64,000 bases of DNA from Nostoc sp. LEGE 06077 (GCF_015207705.1 NZ_JADEWI010000028.1:1-64000); one strand, 5' to 3'. Shown: positions 28,301 through 37,409, numbered from the stretch's first letter. Numbers and translations are program-made. The notes: generated by a model from the sequence alone, not told the origin.

Positions 28301-31243
28301 GAAAAACAGCAGACAGAAACTAAACTGGCGAACAACCTCAAAAAAGCTCAGGCATTAGAAAATAAAAGCAAAGATTTAGAAAAGAACTTTCTAGTAGCGT
28401 TAAAAAATAAGCAATATGCGGAAGCTAAATTTAAGGTAGCACAGGCAGATACTAAAAAGGCAAGCCAAAATTTAGCTGATGCCAAAGTAGACTTAGATAA
28501 AGTCAACAAAGAAGCAGCAAATTTACAACAGAAGAACGCCGACGCAGAGGCAAGAATTAAAACAGTTACAGAAAAAGTAAAAACTGCTGAGGCGAACGTA
28601 CAACAGGCAAAGAAACAGCAAGACGATGCGGAAGCTAAAGCTAGACAGGCTAATGAGACTTTGAAGCAAGCAGAAACAAAACTGGCAAACGCAAAGAAAG
28701 AAACTGAAACAGCATTGGCAGCACAAGCAGAAGCAAAAAAAGGAACGGAACTAGAACGGGCGGGTTTGAATGCTTTAGAACAGTTTGGATTTGCACAGTT
28801 GGAAGCTTTGGTGGCGGTGATGCATTCTGCTAAAGAGTTGAAAGGATTAGTTAAAGATGGCCGCCCGTTGGAAAAATACCCGGCTATTAGCCCAATTTTT
28901 GCTTTGGATAGTATTTTAAATAAGATTACAGAACGAAATCAATTCAAAGGGCATCAGGGCGAAGTCTATAGTGTGAGTTTCAGCCCAGATGGCAAAACCA
29001 TCGCCACAGCTTCCTTAGACAAGACAGCGCGGTTGTGGAGTCTTGACGGAAAACTGCTCCAGGAGTTCAAAGGGCATCAGGGCCAAGTCTATAGTGTGAG
29101 TTTCAGCCCAGATGGTAAAATCGTCGCCACAGCTTCCTTAGACAAGACAGCGCGGTTGTGGAGTCTTGATGGGAAACTGCTCCAGGAATTCAAAGGGCAT
29201 CAGGGTGGAGTCGTAAGTGTGAGTTTCAGCCCAGATGGTAAAATCGTCGCCACAGCTTCCTTAGACAAGACAGCGCGGTTGTGGAATCTTGACGGAAAAC
29301 TGCTCCAGGAGTTCAAAGGGCATCAGGGTGGAGTCTATGATGTAAGTTTCAGCCCGGATGGCAAAACCATTGCCACCGCCTCCCAAGACAAAACAGCGCG
29401 GTTGTGGAGTCTTGATGGGAAACTGCTCCAGGAGTTCAAAGGGCATCAGGATGGAGTCTATGATGTAAGTTTCAGCCCAGATGGCAAAACCATCGCCACA
29501 GCTTCCTTAGACAAGACAGCGCGGTTGTGGAGTCTTGATGGGAAACTGCTCCAGGAGTTCAAAGGGCATCAGGATGGAGTCGTAAGTGTAAGTTTCAGCC
29601 CAGATGGCAAAACCATCGCTACTGCATCGGGCGACACCACAGTGCGGTTGTGGAATCTCAATGGTGAATTTTTAGAAGTATTCCAAGGCTATCGTTTCAA
29701 TGTTTATAGTGTGAGTTTCAGCCCGGACGGCAAAACCATCGCCGCTGCATTGGGTGATTCCACAGTGCGGTTGTGGAATTTCGACGGAAAACTGCTCCAG
29801 GAATTCAAAGGGCATCAGGGCCAAGTCGTAAGTGTAAGTTTCAGCCCGGATGGCAAAACCATTGCCACCGCCTCCCAAGACAAAACAGCGCGGTTGTGGA
29901 GTCTTGATGGGAAACTGCTCCAGGAGTTCAAAGGGCATCAGGATGGAGTCTATGATATAAGTTTTAGCCCAGATGGCAAAACCATCGCCACAGCTTCCTT
30001 AGACAAGACAGCGCGGTTGTGGAATCTTGATGGAAAACTGCTCCAGGAGTTCAAAGGGCATCAGGATGGAGTCGTAAGTGTAAGTTTCAGCCCAGATGGC
30101 AAAACCATCGCTACTGCATCGGGCGACACCACAGTGCGGTTGTGGAATCTCAATGGTGAATTTTTAGAAGTATTCCAAGGCTATCGTTTCAATGTTTATA
30201 GTGTGAGTTTCAGCCCGGACGGCAAAACCATCGCCGCTGCATTGGGTGATTCCACAGTGCGGTTGTGGAATTTCGACGGAAAACTGCTCCAGGAATTCAA
30301 AGGGCATCAGGGCCAAGTCGTAAGTGTAAGTTTCAGCCCGGATGGCAAAACCATTGCCACCGCCTCCCAAGACAAAACAGCGCGGTTGTGGAGTCTTGAT
30401 GGGAAACTGCTCCAGGAGTTCAAAGGGCATCAGGATGGAGTCTATGATATAAGTTTCAGCCCAGATGGTAAAATCGTCGCCACAGCTTCCTTAGACAAGA
30501 CAGCGCGGTTGTGGAGTCTTGATGGGAAACTGCTCCAGGAATTCAAAGGTCATCAGGGTGGAGTCGTAAGTGTGAGTTTCAGCCCAGATGGTAAAATCGT
30601 CGCCACAGCTTCCTTAGACAAGACAGCGCGGTTGTGGAATCTTGACGGAAAACTGCTCCAGGAGTTCAAAGGGCATCAGGATGGAGTCTATGATGTAAGT
30701 TTCAGCCCGGATGGCAAAACCATCGCCACCGCCTCCCAAGACAAAACAGCGCGGTTGTGGAGTCTTGATGGGAAACTGCTCCAGGAGTTCAAAGGGCATC
30801 AGGGTTTGATCTATAGTGTGAGTTTCAGCCCGGATGGCAAAACCATCGCCACAGCTTCCTTAGACAAGACAGCGCGGTTGTGGAATCTTGACGGAAAACT
30901 GCTCCAGGAGTTCAAAGGGCATCAGGTCAGTGCCAATAGTGTTAGTTTTAGCCCGGATGGCCAAACTATTGCTACTGCATCTTCTGAAGGCACAGCACGA
31001 TTGTGGAGTCTCAATGGGCAACTGCTCCAGGAATTTGAAGGGCATTTGGGTAGTGTATATGATGTGAGTTTCAGCCCGGATGGCCAAACCATTGCCACTG
31101 CCTCCTTAGACGAGACAGCGCGGTTGTGGCCTGTGCATAGTTTAGACCAATTGTTAGTGCGGGGTTGTGAGTGGTTGCAATATTATGTGAAAAATCCAAT
31201 CGCAACTGAAGAGGATAGAAGACTTTGCAACGATATTAAGTAA
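25370..31243 (+). CDS. Giant TPR-STAND NTPase-WD40 signalling protein
   Basis: A 1957-residue protein. Residues 1-165 look like a P-loop-type fold without a Walker A (VFGLENVKDIDTML, FPILLWVNDLV). TPR-like helices follow (about 190-460), then a linker derived from an inserted repeat (about 470-510) and a STAND NTPase with Walker A GQSGVGKSS (about 552-560) and Walker B VLIFDQFEEFF (about 638). A membrane helix (LLLSSGLSICLLVVTSWYAF, about 925-945), a coiled coil (about 950-1150) and 18 WD40 repeats of 41 residues (1192-1929) complete it. STAND proteins are ligand-gated switches in signalling, cell death or phage defence. The repeats are nearly identical, pointing to recent amplification. The upstream P-loop ATPase is a possible partner. 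Confidence 0.88.
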   Translation: MTENLTLNNEHSLQTLVRAITLSQGQFSLILLRCNYADLRRRISQRLHQISPINIHEITIPASVKTLYTSITEELGNIQPPALMVFGLENVKDIDTMLTAANRVREEFSSNFPFPILLWVNDLVLQKFIRLATDLENWSTIIEFENSTHELIAFIQQQTEAIFTSKIILNLQTCWELEKAIQDLQSRGEVLTPSLQANLEYVRGLHNYLADKIDVAVEHYQQSLSFWRQSEDLERQGILLAHIALAYERQAVIDKTENQRYWQLAQEYLQQALDILEQGEYLNLVAQYINKLGEILQNLNAWAELESLANQSLLLQQEYGTPLQLAQAYGFLAEVAVENSRWNEANQFAQQALHILDNTPDVQLYIYSWYRLILAQSQQGLGDITAAIHSLEMARESANHQYNPQLYISILEKLRLLYFEQGEYLKAFNFKQEQLQIEQQYGFRAFVGASYLNPQRKVINPYVAQVMEDPSPNLSHQLLQRGEPPQRTGSPARREALNIPPSLTGKGVRGLGQLDNTGTVAQEIAASGREIDVNRLRVRISENQHKLTIIHGQSGVGKSSILQAGLIPALQQQPIGERDALPILIRVYTEWVTVLGRRLSEEFEAVREKKLTVNLDSVTAIQSQLQNNEDRNLLTVLIFDQFEEFFFVYPDKAQRLEFYEFLRVCLDIPFVKIVLSLREDYLHYLLELERLFNLSAVNNNILDKGIRYYLGNFSPDDTKKVIQSLTENTQFYLEPRLVEQLVSDLAGELGEVRPIELQIVGAQLQTDCITTLEQYQQVGTKEKLVEQFLEDVIQDCGAGNEQVARLVLYLLTDENGTRPLKTRAELAEDLVAEADKLNLVLDIVVKSGLVLLLPGSPADRYQLVHDYLVAFIRQQQGNEILAELAREREQRQLTEEELKRVEQKNKILADAQTEADQKIKQGRNRLLLSSGLSICLLVVTSWYAFSLFQQAKSAKIKQQESEIKFTVAQQGLQEVNQEKQQTETKLANNLKKAQALENKSKDLEKNFLVALKNKQYAEAKFKVAQADTKKASQNLADAKVDLDKVNKEAANLQQKNADAEARIKTVTEKVKTAEANVQQAKKQQDDAEAKARQANETLKQAETKLANAKKETETALAAQAEAKKGTELERAGLNALEQFGFAQLEALVAVMHSAKELKGLVKDGRPLEKYPAISPIFALDSILNKITERNQFKGHQGEVYSVSFSPDGKTIATASLDKTARLWSLDGKLLQEFKGHQGQVYSVSFSPDGKIVATASLDKTARLWSLDGKLLQEFKGHQGGVVSVSFSPDGKIVATASLDKTARLWNLDGKLLQEFKGHQGGVYDVSFSPDGKTIATASQDKTARLWSLDGKLLQEFKGHQDGVYDVSFSPDGKTIATASLDKTARLWSLDGKLLQEFKGHQDGVVSVSFSPDGKTIATASGDTTVRLWNLNGEFLEVFQGYRFNVYSVSFSPDGKTIAAALGDSTVRLWNFDGKLLQEFKGHQGQVVSVSFSPDGKTIATASQDKTARLWSLDGKLLQEFKGHQDGVYDISFSPDGKTIATASLDKTARLWNLDGKLLQEFKGHQDGVVSVSFSPDGKTIATASGDTTVRLWNLNGEFLEVFQGYRFNVYSVSFSPDGKTIAAALGDSTVRLWNFDGKLLQEFKGHQGQVVSVSFSPDGKTIATASQDKTARLWSLDGKLLQEFKGHQDGVYDISFSPDGKIVATASLDKTARLWSLDGKLLQEFKGHQGGVVSVSFSPDGKIVATASLDKTARLWNLDGKLLQEFKGHQDGVYDVSFSPDGKTIATASQDKTARLWSLDGKLLQEFKGHQGLIYSVSFSPDGKTIATASLDKTARLWNLDGKLLQEFKGHQVSANSVSFSPDGQTIATASSEGTARLWSLNGQLLQEFEGHLGSVYDVSFSPDGQTIATASLDETARLWPVHSLDQLLVRGCEWLQYYVKNPIATEEDRRLCNDIK
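26774..26900. repeat. Palindromic intergenic-type repeat inserted in frame within a coding region
   Basis: Inside the STAND gene lies a sequence of the family also found between genes at 61639-61676 (CCCTCTCCAAACCTCTC and CTGCAAGGAGAGAGGCTT shared). It contains nested palindromes: ACCAGT/ACTGGT around GGGGGAACCCCC (about 26799-26837), and a perfect 11-bp hairpin CCCCCTTCCCT/AGGGAAGGGGG at 26867-26891. It adds about 42 codons without breaking the frame, forming a Pro/Arg/Gly-rich linker between the TPR and NTPase parts. Confidence 0.8.
28943..31156 (+). repeat. 18 tandem 123-bp WD40 repeats, including a 492-bp tandem duplication
   Basis: Each 123-bp unit encodes one 41-residue WD40 blade (FKGHQxGVxSVSFSPDGKTI and following). 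Repeats 6-9 (from 29558) and 10-13 (from 30050) are the same at DNA level for about 400 bp (offset 492 bp = four units); the first difference seen is TTTTAGC versus TTTCAGC near 29961/30453. Repeats 2-3 and 13-14 are also near-identical. Without the four-blade duplication there would be 14 blades, two seven-bladed propellers. Confidence 0.9.
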
Positions 31244-31676
31244 GTAGGTAGGTGTTAAAAATTGTCGTTATGACAAGGCAGGAGGAAAGAGGTTTTTAAG
31301 CCACTTTACTTTTTGTTATATAGTTCGGTTTATTTGCACCGTTCTACTTAAGGCGTAAGGGTGCAGGGTGAGTTTGTTGTTGATTAGAGCGATCGCTTAC
31401 CCATTTATAACAAACGTTTCCTTGTTCATAACGAATGAGGTAGTGTTAATAAGCAACGACGTAAGGTTTGTGATAAAACGTTAGGGGCGAACGTTGGTAT
31501 CGTAGGGGCGAACGGCCGTTCGCCCTTATATCATTCATAAAATAGGGGCGTTCCCCCAGGGTACGGCCGATCGCCCGGACAAATATATTTGTATCATTCA
31601 TAAAATAGAGGCGTTCCCGCAGGCTACGGCGGTTGGTATCGTTGGTATAGTAGGGGCGAACGGCCGTTCGCCCCTA
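31244..31676. other. Intergenic region filled with mobile-repeat remnants
   Basis: About 430 bp between the convergent WD40-STAND and TamB genes. It holds an IS630-end-like stretch (31319-31350) and a REP-like cluster (31480-31677). No gene is seen; shared terminators are not obvious, but the palindromes themselves may terminate transcripts. Confidence 0.6.
31319..31350. repeat. Solo IS630-end-like sequence
   Basis: A 32-nt stretch ending CGTTCTACTTA matches the candidate transposon end at 96-127 at 26 of 32 positions by eye. No transposase and no second terminal repeat are visible nearby, so it may be a footprint or a decayed miniature element. Confidence 0.4.
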
Positions 31677-31677
31677 C
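31480..31677. repeat. REP-like palindrome cluster abutting the TamB stop codon
   Basis: Copies of the GTAGGGGCGAACGG palindrome lie at 31502-31529 (one arm degraded) and 31650-31677 (perfect, 28 nt). A partial copy lies at 31480. Between them a 39-nt unit starting TATCATTCATAAAATAG occurs twice (31528-31566 and 31592-31630). The last palindrome overlaps the final base of the TAG stop of the TamB gene. Confidence 0.85.
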
Positions 31678-34600
31678 TAAAACCGGGTTTCATACTCAAA
31701 TAACAGCAGATTCTCACTGCCTAAATCAGTTGCACCACGCACCAAGATTTCATCATTCAGCCGATACAGAACGTTATAACGAAAAGACGCATCACTACTA
31801 AATAAAGGTCTTGATAAAGAAACAGAAAAATCTCGATTAATGTTGAACACTCCCTCTGCTGACAAATCAAACACCGATGAGCGTCTTGATGTGGAGTCTG
31901 TAATGGGAGTGGGAAAGATGCGAAATTCACTAAAGCCAACAGCCTGACCGATCGCTGTAATAGTTCCTTGCAAACTGCCTAAAATAGTATTGCCAGCTAA
32001 ATTGGTTAATCCTTGCGTTATATCTCCGGTTTGAGCAAAGTTATTTAAAATTGAACCACCCAGCAAAGCGACAATTTCTCCTTGACTGCGGCGAGGTTGA
32101 CTGGTGAGTTCTAAATTTTGATTTAATTCACTGGCTCGTCCTGTGGCTCTGGCTTGTACGCGCACAGTTCGTAAAGTGCCAAAATTGGTAGTAGAAATAT
32201 CGCTGATTTCTGACGACAAAGGTGATTCTAAAATGCGATTACTCGTGGCTGATGTCTCCGGGACGATCGCCAACAGTCGCACATCTAATGTAGGATCAAG
32301 TCCCTGACTAGGAATAAATGTGGCGGTTTGTTCATAGCCACGTTCTAAGGTGAACTCGGTGCTAAATAAGCTGACTCGTCCTCCGGTTAAACGAATCACT
32401 CCTTCGGGGAGAGGTTTGGCTAAGGTTCCATTAATTGTCAAATCGCCTTTAGCGTTAAAGCTAAGTATAGGTTGACTAAAGGCCGCGCCTCCCGGTACAA
32501 AGCTGAATAAAGATTGACTCGTCACCTTCACATCGTTACCCAGAGTCAAGCGTAAATCAGCAAACTCTACAGGTAAATTAGGTCTAGTTACGGTGGTGTT
32601 ATTTACAGCGTTAGTCGGTTCTGTTGTAGCGTTGGGGTTAGCTGCTGTTGTATTTACCGCACTGATGTTGATGTTATTACTATCTGTGGTTGCTGGTTTT
32701 GAATTAGCCGTGGCGGAATTTCCAATAATTACTTGTCCGTTACTCAGTTCAATTTCCCCGCCAATTTGTGGTTTGAGTGCTGTTCCGCGAATCACAGCAT
32801 TCCCACTCACACCACCTTCATACAGTCCTGGAACCTGAAAATCTAGTTGTTTTGCGATCGCTATTGTTAGAGGATTGGAGATAGCTTGTCCCGCCGCAAA
32901 AATCGGCAAGATTCCCGCCGCAGTGACTAACCCTTGATTATAGTTACCTTGAATCCCGGCTACATTAACTGTATTACCGTTAAATTCCGCTTTTCCCGTC
33001 ACATTGGTTAGCGGTGCTGATAAAGCTTGAGCGCCAATAGTGGCATTATTAAATGTGGCAGTTCCATTGATAATTGGCTGGTTTAAAGTCCCGCCAACAT
33101 TGACAGCGACTTGTCCTTGTCCATCTAGCCAAGCAACTTGATTGTTAGTCAGCAGATTTAACAGTGTTAAACCTTCGTTACTCACATTAGCGTTAACGCT
33201 GATTTGATTACTCTCTGGTTGTCCGGCGACAAAGGGTAAAGGTGCAGGAACATTACCTGTAATTGTGATGGGTTGGGTTCCAGTTAACAGCAAAGCACTA
33301 TCAAAATTTACGCGCGCATTATTATAGGCAAATTTTACCTGTCCTGTCTGTACAGGCTGCTGGTTGAGAGTTGCATTCGCCAATGATACTTCACCATTTA
33401 CTCTAGGGTCTTGTAAACTACCTTGCAAATTAGCAACAGCATTCACTTCACCTGTAACATCTATCGGATATTGTTCGATGAAAGGCTGAAACAGAGATAA
33501 AGGTAAACTAGCTACATTCAACTGTCCCGAAAGTTGGTCAAAGCCTAACTGTCCGGTAAAGGCTACTAATCCTTGATTGATACCAATACTCAAAGGTGAC
33601 AAAGTAACGACACCATCAGCAAAATTCCCTTGAGCAATCACTTGATTAATAGCATATTGTCCCCATTGCCAATTAGCACCTTGAAGATTAAACCCTGCAT
33701 TCAACCCAGATTTTAACGAACCACTAGCGGTAATTGTGCCATTTAACGCACCTGTTAATTCTGCCAAACTAGGTAAAGGCGGCGTTTGTTTTTCCTCTTG
33801 CTGTTGTTGTGGCGTTACGACTGTGGCAATTTTCGAGAAATATTCTAACTGGGTTTGCAAGTCTGCATTGGGTAAGCTAAGAGGTCTAGTGTTGAGTGCT
33901 TCTGCGCCTGCGAGGGTTGGCGGTTCTGTTCCTGTACTCAAGTCTTGGAAATCGTAGATATTAAAGGCTTGTAAAATTTCTTGGATTCTAGTTTGAACTA
34001 AATTAGCTTGGACTTGAAATTGCGGATTATTCCCAGTTTGCACACTGCCACTTAAAGCAATGCTACTATCTCCAAGACGCAATAAACCGTTAGTTAAGTT
34101 AGCAGTACCGTTAGCATAATTGAAACTACCGCGAAATTCCGCGGCTGAAACTCTAGCAACTCGCGGTTGAGAAATGGCTACGTCTCCAGCCAAAGCATAA
34201 TTATTCAGATTGACAACTAAGTTTCCTGATAATTGTCCGCCCAAGGGTTTCAATCTATTATCAGGGATAAAACCGCCAACTAAAGCTATAGGAAACTGTT
34301 GAGCGTTGATAATTAAATTATCACCCTCAGTTCTACCTGTGCTAATTGCCTGACCGCGCTTGAGTAAAAATGAAGTTGGGCGATAATTTCCATCCAAGTT
34401 CAAGGCTATTCTATCTTGCACCCCAGCCAGTCGCAGACTTCCCCCTTGTCCGCCTTGAAAATTAACACTACCAGCTAAAACCGGGTCAAAGGCTAAGTTA
34501 CTCACATTGAAATTCCGCAGGCGAATATTACCTGTAGCTTGAGGAGTTTCTAGAGTACCTGTAACTTGCCCATTAAAATCGAGAAAGCCTGATAGGGCAA

Positions 34601-37229
34601 TGTCTCCCGGTACTTGCACACCTGTATTGTTGAGGTTGAAATTCTGCGCCAGGACATTGAAATTAAAGCCAACAATTTTCGGTGTACCTGTTTCTGGTAA
34701 TTGTACTGCGATCGCACCATTCGCACTAATTCCCGGTGTCGTTGCTCGTGGCACAATAATCTGCTTACCATTCCACTGAAATTGGGCTGTCAATGGTTGT
34801 GCTAACTGCGCCACCCCTTGATTAGCGCGAAGTTGTCCCGCGGCGCGAATATCTGCAAGCGCAAAAGATTTGGTATTTCCAGCCAACTGCACATTACCAT
34901 TAAGCCGCCCTCGCAGTTGTGGTGAAAAACGGCTGAGTTGAATCTGCGAAGCATTAGCAACAGCTTGCCAGCGACCATTATTTAAATTAGCATTCCTGAT
35001 GTTAACTCTTCCGCCTGCCACACTCAAGTTTGCTTGTGCGGTGGCGCGAATAGTTTCCGGTTGAAAAGATTTCGTACTTCCTGACAAATTCACCGACGCA
35101 CTATTGACAACTCCTTGAAATTGGTCGGGAACTTGCGGAAAACGGCTGAGTTGAATCTGCGAAGCATTAGCAACAGCTTGCCAGCGACCATTATTTAAAT
35201 TAGCATTCCTGATGTTAACTCTCCCACCTGCCACACTCAAGTTTGCTTGTGCGGTGGCGCGAATAGTTTCCGGTTGAAAAGATTTCGTACTTCCTGACAA
35301 ATTCACCGACGCACTATTGACAACGCCCTGAAATTGCTCTGGAATCTGTTTAAAACGGCTTAACTGAACTTGCTCAGTATTAACAAAAGCTTGCCAACGA
35401 TTCTGTACAACCTGACCCCTAGCTCTAATTGTATTACCTGCCACATTAAACACCGCCGTGGGCAAGATAATATTCTGTCCTTGTTGGTTAATTACAGCTG
35501 CACCGATGGTGGGATAAGTTGCATTAGGCGCTTGCACTTGCGCCACAGCCCGCAAACTCCCCAACGCGCCAGAAATTCTAGTATTTAATGATACATTTCC
35601 AACTTTGATTGTAGAGGAAGAATTGTTGGTTTTGGCGATGACATCCCCTGGTAAATTTTGGGCGAGAACATTCAACAATACTCTACCTTGGGGTGCTAGT
35701 TGCACTTGACCACGCCCGACAATTTGCCCGCCAGATGGCGGTTGTACTTGAATGTTGGCAATGTTGAGTATTAAAGGTTGTTTGCCCAGGGAGCCAGTAA
35801 TTTGTGTATTAGCTGAGACATTACCAATGTTAATTGGGGGAGTGAAACCGTAATTACGTGCCAGTATATCTCCAGATATTCCCTCAGCTTGCACGTTAAA
35901 TTTTACCTGACCACCCAGTATGGCTTGACCACCGCCTGTAATTACTCCACCAGCTGCGGGAACTAAGTTGAGATTTGAGACAGTGATTTGCGACGCATTT
36001 TTATTAACATTCAAGCGAAAATTAGTGTTGACCGATTTAAACTGTACACGGTCAACTTGAATAGGTTTAGTGTTACTTGCACTACCGCTAAGAACTGGTT
36101 GCTGAAGGGAACCTTGAACTTTGATGTTGGCTTGAATTTCTCCAGTGGCGACAACTGGTGATTTAACGTTGAAAGTATCTAATAAGTTTTCTGCACTGAC
36201 TGGTTTTACCTGCGCTACGAGGTTGAAACCTGTTTTAAGATTAACTATGCCATTCGCCAGAATGGGAACCTTACCCAAGTTTGTGGTGAGATTATCTAGT
36301 GCGATCGCCTGACCTTGAAATACTAATCTACCGTTAGCATTGACAAACTTTTGGGGAATATTTTGGATTTGCGCCGTCACCTGACTTGGAATAGCTGTCC
36401 CAGTAATTGCTATATCAGAAACATCTGCGGGAATCTGCACACCTAAGTCAGCATTTACCCTTCCTGCTTGCAAAACAATGGGTAACTGAATTAATCGGCT
36501 AACATCTGATGCTTGTAAATCTTGCGCCACAACCTGAAGGTTAGTTTGTTGTGTTTTTGGTTGTGTGTCACCAGTAATTTTAACTGCACCACCTCTGGCT
36601 AGTTGACCATTGATTTCAAAACCAATCTGTGTATTATCTGGTGAAAATCGCGCTACCCCACCGAACTGATTAATAACTACAGAACCTTTTGGTTTAGTTG
36701 GTGTAGAAGCTGGTAATAATTCTACATTGCCATCAACAATCTCAAGTGTTTGTAACTGTGTTTGAATAATACCTTGCCCTTCTTGAGACTTCACCGCCGC
36801 CGTTACCCAACGGCCCTCCTGATCTTGTTGGATAAAAACACGGGGTTGCACGACGGTGACATTTAAAGGTAATGTGCGGCTGAAAATGACTGGTAACAGA
36901 GAAAAGCGCACATCAACAGCTTTGGCTGTCAGTTGGTCAGAATCAGTAGGCGTTGCTGGTATAGCCAGAGAACTAAATCTCAGACTCGAAAGTGAAAAAG
37001 CCTCAACTTGACCTAATGTTATCGGTCGCCCCAGTAATTGTTCAAGATTCGTCTCGACTAACGGGGCTAAATCGTTATATACATAATTTCTCGCCCACCA
37101 AATTCCCCATGCAATTCCAGCGAGCAAAAAAATTCCTACTACCAAACTAGTACGTCTTAAAAGGAGAAGATGTAATAAACGTCTGTTAGTAGGCTCCTGA
37201 TCATTGCCTGAATTTGGAGAGCGCGTCAT
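31677..37229 (-). CDS. TamB-like translocation/assembly module protein (DUF490)
   Basis: A 1850-residue envelope protein with one N-terminal membrane anchor (TSLVVGIFLLAGIAWGIWWA, about residues 27-46). An AsmA/TamB-like start is followed by very long beta-helical repeats and a C-terminal DUF490 domain ending LFEYETRF. TamB proteins bridge the inner and outer membrane and help outer-membrane protein insertion or lipid transport; the plastid relative is TIC236. The ATG at 37229 is preferred over a TTG 15 nt upstream. A 213-bp direct tandem repeat inside the gene duplicates 71 residues. Its stop codon touches a REP palindrome. Confidence 0.9.
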   Translation of the reverse strand: MTRSPNSGNDQEPTNRRLLHLLLLRRTSLVVGIFLLAGIAWGIWWARNYVYNDLAPLVETNLEQLLGRPITLGQVEAFSLSSLRFSSLAIPATPTDSDQLTAKAVDVRFSLLPVIFSRTLPLNVTVVQPRVFIQQDQEGRWVTAAVKSQEGQGIIQTQLQTLEIVDGNVELLPASTPTKPKGSVVINQFGGVARFSPDNTQIGFEINGQLARGGAVKITGDTQPKTQQTNLQVVAQDLQASDVSRLIQLPIVLQAGRVNADLGVQIPADVSDIAITGTAIPSQVTAQIQNIPQKFVNANGRLVFQGQAIALDNLTTNLGKVPILANGIVNLKTGFNLVAQVKPVSAENLLDTFNVKSPVVATGEIQANIKVQGSLQQPVLSGSASNTKPIQVDRVQFKSVNTNFRLNVNKNASQITVSNLNLVPAAGGVITGGGQAILGGQVKFNVQAEGISGDILARNYGFTPPINIGNVSANTQITGSLGKQPLILNIANIQVQPPSGGQIVGRGQVQLAPQGRVLLNVLAQNLPGDVIAKTNNSSSTIKVGNVSLNTRISGALGSLRAVAQVQAPNATYPTIGAAVINQQGQNIILPTAVFNVAGNTIRARGQVVQNRWQAFVNTEQVQLSRFKQIPEQFQGVVNSASVNLSGSTKSFQPETIRATAQANLSVAGGRVNIRNANLNNGRWQAVANASQIQLSRFPQVPDQFQGVVNSASVNLSGSTKSFQPETIRATAQANLSVAGGRVNIRNANLNNGRWQAVANASQIQLSRFSPQLRGRLNGNVQLAGNTKSFALADIRAAGQLRANQGVAQLAQPLTAQFQWNGKQIIVPRATTPGISANGAIAVQLPETGTPKIVGFNFNVLAQNFNLNNTGVQVPGDIALSGFLDFNGQVTGTLETPQATGNIRLRNFNVSNLAFDPVLAGSVNFQGGQGGSLRLAGVQDRIALNLDGNYRPTSFLLKRGQAISTGRTEGDNLIINAQQFPIALVGGFIPDNRLKPLGGQLSGNLVVNLNNYALAGDVAISQPRVARVSAAEFRGSFNYANGTANLTNGLLRLGDSSIALSGSVQTGNNPQFQVQANLVQTRIQEILQAFNIYDFQDLSTGTEPPTLAGAEALNTRPLSLPNADLQTQLEYFSKIATVVTPQQQQEEKQTPPLPSLAELTGALNGTITASGSLKSGLNAGFNLQGANWQWGQYAINQVIAQGNFADGVVTLSPLSIGINQGLVAFTGQLGFDQLSGQLNVASLPLSLFQPFIEQYPIDVTGEVNAVANLQGSLQDPRVNGEVSLANATLNQQPVQTGQVKFAYNNARVNFDSALLLTGTQPITITGNVPAPLPFVAGQPESNQISVNANVSNEGLTLLNLLTNNQVAWLDGQGQVAVNVGGTLNQPIINGTATFNNATIGAQALSAPLTNVTGKAEFNGNTVNVAGIQGNYNQGLVTAAGILPIFAAGQAISNPLTIAIAKQLDFQVPGLYEGGVSGNAVIRGTALKPQIGGEIELSNGQVIIGNSATANSKPATTDSNNINISAVNTTAANPNATTEPTNAVNNTTVTRPNLPVEFADLRLTLGNDVKVTSQSLFSFVPGGAAFSQPILSFNAKGDLTINGTLAKPLPEGVIRLTGGRVSLFSTEFTLERGYEQTATFIPSQGLDPTLDVRLLAIVPETSATSNRILESPLSSEISDISTTNFGTLRTVRVQARATGRASELNQNLELTSQPRRSQGEIVALLGGSILNNFAQTGDITQGLTNLAGNTILGSLQGTITAIGQAVGFSEFRIFPTPITDSTSRRSSVFDLSAEGVFNINRDFSVSLSRPLFSSDASFRYNVLYRLNDEILVRGATDLGSENLLLFEYETRF
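34927..35352 (-). repeat. 213-bp tandem duplication within the TamB gene
   Basis: Two nearly identical 213-bp (71-codon) units lie at about 34927-35139 and 35140-35352, encoding QGVVNSASVNLSGSTKSFQP and VAGGRVNIRNANLNNGRWQA twice. The few differences seen (for example CTTCCGCC versus CTCCCACC) suggest a recent event that lengthened the beta-helix by one unit in frame. Confidence 0.85.
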
Positions 37230-37409
37230 TTTCGTTACCAGCAACGCTATCGAGTAACAAAGTTATTATTACCCGAAAACAACATAGTTGTTTTTACTAG
37301 CTACGAAAAACTTGTCCTAGATAGATTCGTAGTTCATTCTACTAGGGGATGACAATTTATCGCGATCGCCCAGGTAGCTAAGACATCCGTAAAAGTCTCT
37401 TAACTTTGT

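Noticed and set aside
29261-31087. Several minus-strand frames within the WD40 array
   Set aside because: They repeat with the 123-bp unit and are antisense shadows of the WD40 blades.
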